Shown: positions 14,302-15,595 of the stretch, one piece after another | Numbering within the stretch: the stretch's first letter is position 1 | Layout of the letters: every line of letters begins with the position of its first letter | Origin: Treponema sp. | GTDB lineage: Bacteria; Spirochaetota; Spirochaetia; Treponematales; Treponemataceae | Direction of reading: 5' to 3' | Length of the DNA stretch: 15,595 nucleotides | NCBI GenBank assembly: GCA_024691105.1 | Contig: JAILNY010000156.1 | Location: 1-15,595 of the forward strand | Program-made: the position numbers and the translations under genes | Notes under the pieces: model-generated | Database searches by the model: none | Seen by the model: the letters and a program-made list of their open reading frames with translations, nothing else | What the model was told of the DNA's origin: nothing

Positions 14302-15595
14302 TTATTTACTAACCTTTGCGGAAATACCGTCAAAAGTAACCTCAATACCATTTGCAACAGGAATTACTGAACCTGTGGCAATATCCTTTGTTTCTCCATC
14401 TGGGGTTTTAAACTTCCAGTCTTTATCTGAATTGTTTTTTATTCCCCACAATGCAGGATTCTTTTTATTCATAATGACTTCACCACAAACGGTTGAATAA
14501 TCATCGTTGTCTTTTGTTACCTGGCACTTATAAAGCTTTGCCCCAGGGAAAACAGGTAATTTATATTTATCTGTTTCCAAAGTGAATGGATAACTGTAGC
14601 TGCTGCCACAATCAAATTTTATAGATGTGCCACGCGGTATCATTGCAAGACAGACTTCTGAAGAACAATGAGGACAACGGATTAAAGTGCCTCTGAATCT
14701 TATAAGAAGTTTCTGCCATTCATTTTCCGGCAATCGCTGATTTGGATTTTTTAATCCTTCACAGAACGACTTTATAAATGCATCCTGCAAAAACTTTGGA
14801 TAACGAGGCCAGAGTTTTATAGGATTTGGATGAACACCCTGAACCGGTCTGTTTGATTTATCATTCGGGTCGAAGATAAATACAGGTGTCTTTCCATAAA
14901 GTTCCCATTCTCGTTTTTCTGTAATGCAGATGCTGTCTACATAAAGCTTTCCCATTAAAGGATCATGTCTGCAGAAAAGCTTAAATAGAATTACAGCAAG
15001 TGAATGACTATCGGTAAGGGAATTAGGATAGGATTTTGCACACACAATTTCCGGTGCCATATATCCAGGCTTTCCGCCGATGTTTCCGGGATTCTTCATT
15101 CCGTCTGGTGTTACATTGTCATTATCACAAATGAGAACATCGCCTGTATTTACATCAATGAAGAAGTTACCGTCATTCAAATCCTGATAACTTAAACCTT
15201 TTCTGTGTAAAGTTCGGAAAGCATTTACAATATTTAAGGCAGCTGTAATCAGTTTCTCTGTAGAATTAAAACGAACTTTGTTATTAAGGATGTCTGAAAA
15301 GTCAGAAAACTTTGCAGGTCTGAGCTCCATAACATAACCAAAGCTGTTATTAATTTCTTCTGTCAGATACAAAGGCCAGAGAAACTTTGAATCAGGAGCT
15401 CCATTTTTGATGTTTTCCTGAAGATTCTTTCTGAAGCCTTTTTTGTTCTGAAAGCGGAATGTGTACCATTTAAGGGCATAGTCTTTGCCGTCAATCTTTA
15501 CGGAATAAACAATTCCCTGGCCACCTTCGCCGAGCTTCTTAATTATTGTTGCTTTTTTGCCGCCTTCAAGCGGGATAATCTGTCCGTTCTTAAAC
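14302..15595 (-). CDS. Ser/Thr protein kinase-like protein with Cys-containing and beta-rich C-terminal region (TerY-P triad), 5' end cut by window edge
   Basis: The frame is open from the right edge to a TAA at 14302, giving 430 residues. A TTG at 15372 is internal, because the ATP-binding lobe lies before it. Numbered within the fragment: glycine loop GEGGQGIVY (22-30), ATP-anchoring lysine 42 in YALKWY, catalytic loop SYQDLNDGN with Asp138 and Asn143 (YQD instead of HRD), metal-binding Asp157 in ICDNDN (DND instead of DFG), and PGYMAPE (177-183). The catalytic residues are present, so it is probably active but divergent. After the kinase domain come CPHC (307-310) and Cys329, Cys357 and Cys370, a possible zinc-binding region. 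A terminal beta-rich domain has the segments LWGIKNNSDKDW and GIEVTF. The first visible residues (FKNGQIIPLEGG) resemble a kinase N-terminus, so probably only a few codons are missing. It is the first visible gene of the cassette; the promoter lies outside. Confidence 0.9.
   Translation of the reverse strand, partial: FKNGQIIPLEGGKKATIIKKLGEGGQGIVYSVKIDGKDYALKWYTFRFQNKKGFRKNLQENIKNGAPDSKFLWPLYLTEEINNSFGYVMELRPAKFSDFSDILNNKVRFNSTEKLITAALNIVNAFRTLHRKGLSYQDLNDGNFFIDVNTGDVLICDNDNVTPDGMKNPGNIGGKPGYMAPEIVCAKSYPNSLTDSHSLAVILFKLFCRHDPLMGKLYVDSICITEKREWELYGKTPVFIFDPNDKSNRPVQGVHPNPIKLWPRYPKFLQDAFIKSFCEGLKNPNQRLPENEWQKLLIRFRGTLIRCPHCSSEVCLAMIPRGTSIKFDCGSSYSYPFTLETDKYKLPVFPGAKLYKCQVTKDNDDYSTVCGEVIMNKKNPALWGIKNNSDKDWKFKTPDGETKDIATGSVIPVANGIEVTFDGISAKVSK

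Noticed and set aside
14302..15372. Kinase gene starting at TTG 15372
   Set aside because: The same frame continues to the right edge and contains the glycine-rich loop and ATP lysine, so the TTG is an internal leucine codon.
1..15595. CRISPR array, tRNA, rRNA or insertion sequence
   Set aside because: No regularly spaced repeats, cloverleaf genes, rRNA stretches, transposase motifs or terminal inverted repeats were seen on reading both strands.

Overview
The window looks like a chromosomal segment of a host-associated spirochaete, most likely a Treponema of the rumen or gut group. This is inferred from a low-to-moderate GC content, two lipoprotein genes with lipoboxes, an SH3-domain lipoprotein, a SUMF1-fold exported protein, and oligopeptide uptake and cleavage genes. 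No rRNA or marker gene is present to confirm it. Fourteen genes or gene fragments are supported. There is no tRNA, rRNA, CRISPR array or insertion sequence.

Left block (1-4514, minus strand). A tight operon runs leftwards from a TTGACA-N16-TAGATT promoter: an exported protein with a SUMF1/FGE-like domain that lacks catalytic cysteines, a 483-aa lipoprotein (ATGA overlap), and a membrane-anchored family 5 peptide-binding protein (2-bp gap) that leaves the window at base 1. A clear Rho-independent terminator (4603-4644) separates this operon from the gene to its right.

Middle block (4655-11018). An ABC-F ATPase and an SH3-domain lipoprotein form a two-gene minus-strand operon. It diverges from the M3 metallopeptidase gene pepF, followed by an adenosine deaminase-family gene, both on the plus strand. 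The 7984-8055 interval is compact. Both divergent genes appear to start at or within a base or two of their predicted transcription start sites (leaderless), and the two predicted promoters share one -35 hexamer.

Right block (11102-15595, minus strand). This is the accessory part. A Ser/Thr kinase-like protein with a Cys-containing and beta-rich C-terminal region, a MIDAS-type vWA protein and a PP2C phosphatase occur in order, which is the architecture known as the TerY-P triad. Three small AT-rich genes follow in the same direction: an unrecognised 217-aa protein, a 173-aa protein with a PD-(D/E)XK nuclease signature, and a 128-aa protein whose frame appears to continue in a coding-like way past a TGA stop. 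My reading is a phospho-signalling switch (kinase, phosphatase, vWA adaptor) coupled to a nuclease-like effector, and so a candidate stress or anti-phage cassette. The cassette runs convergently into add with no visible terminator, and its promoter lies beyond the right edge.
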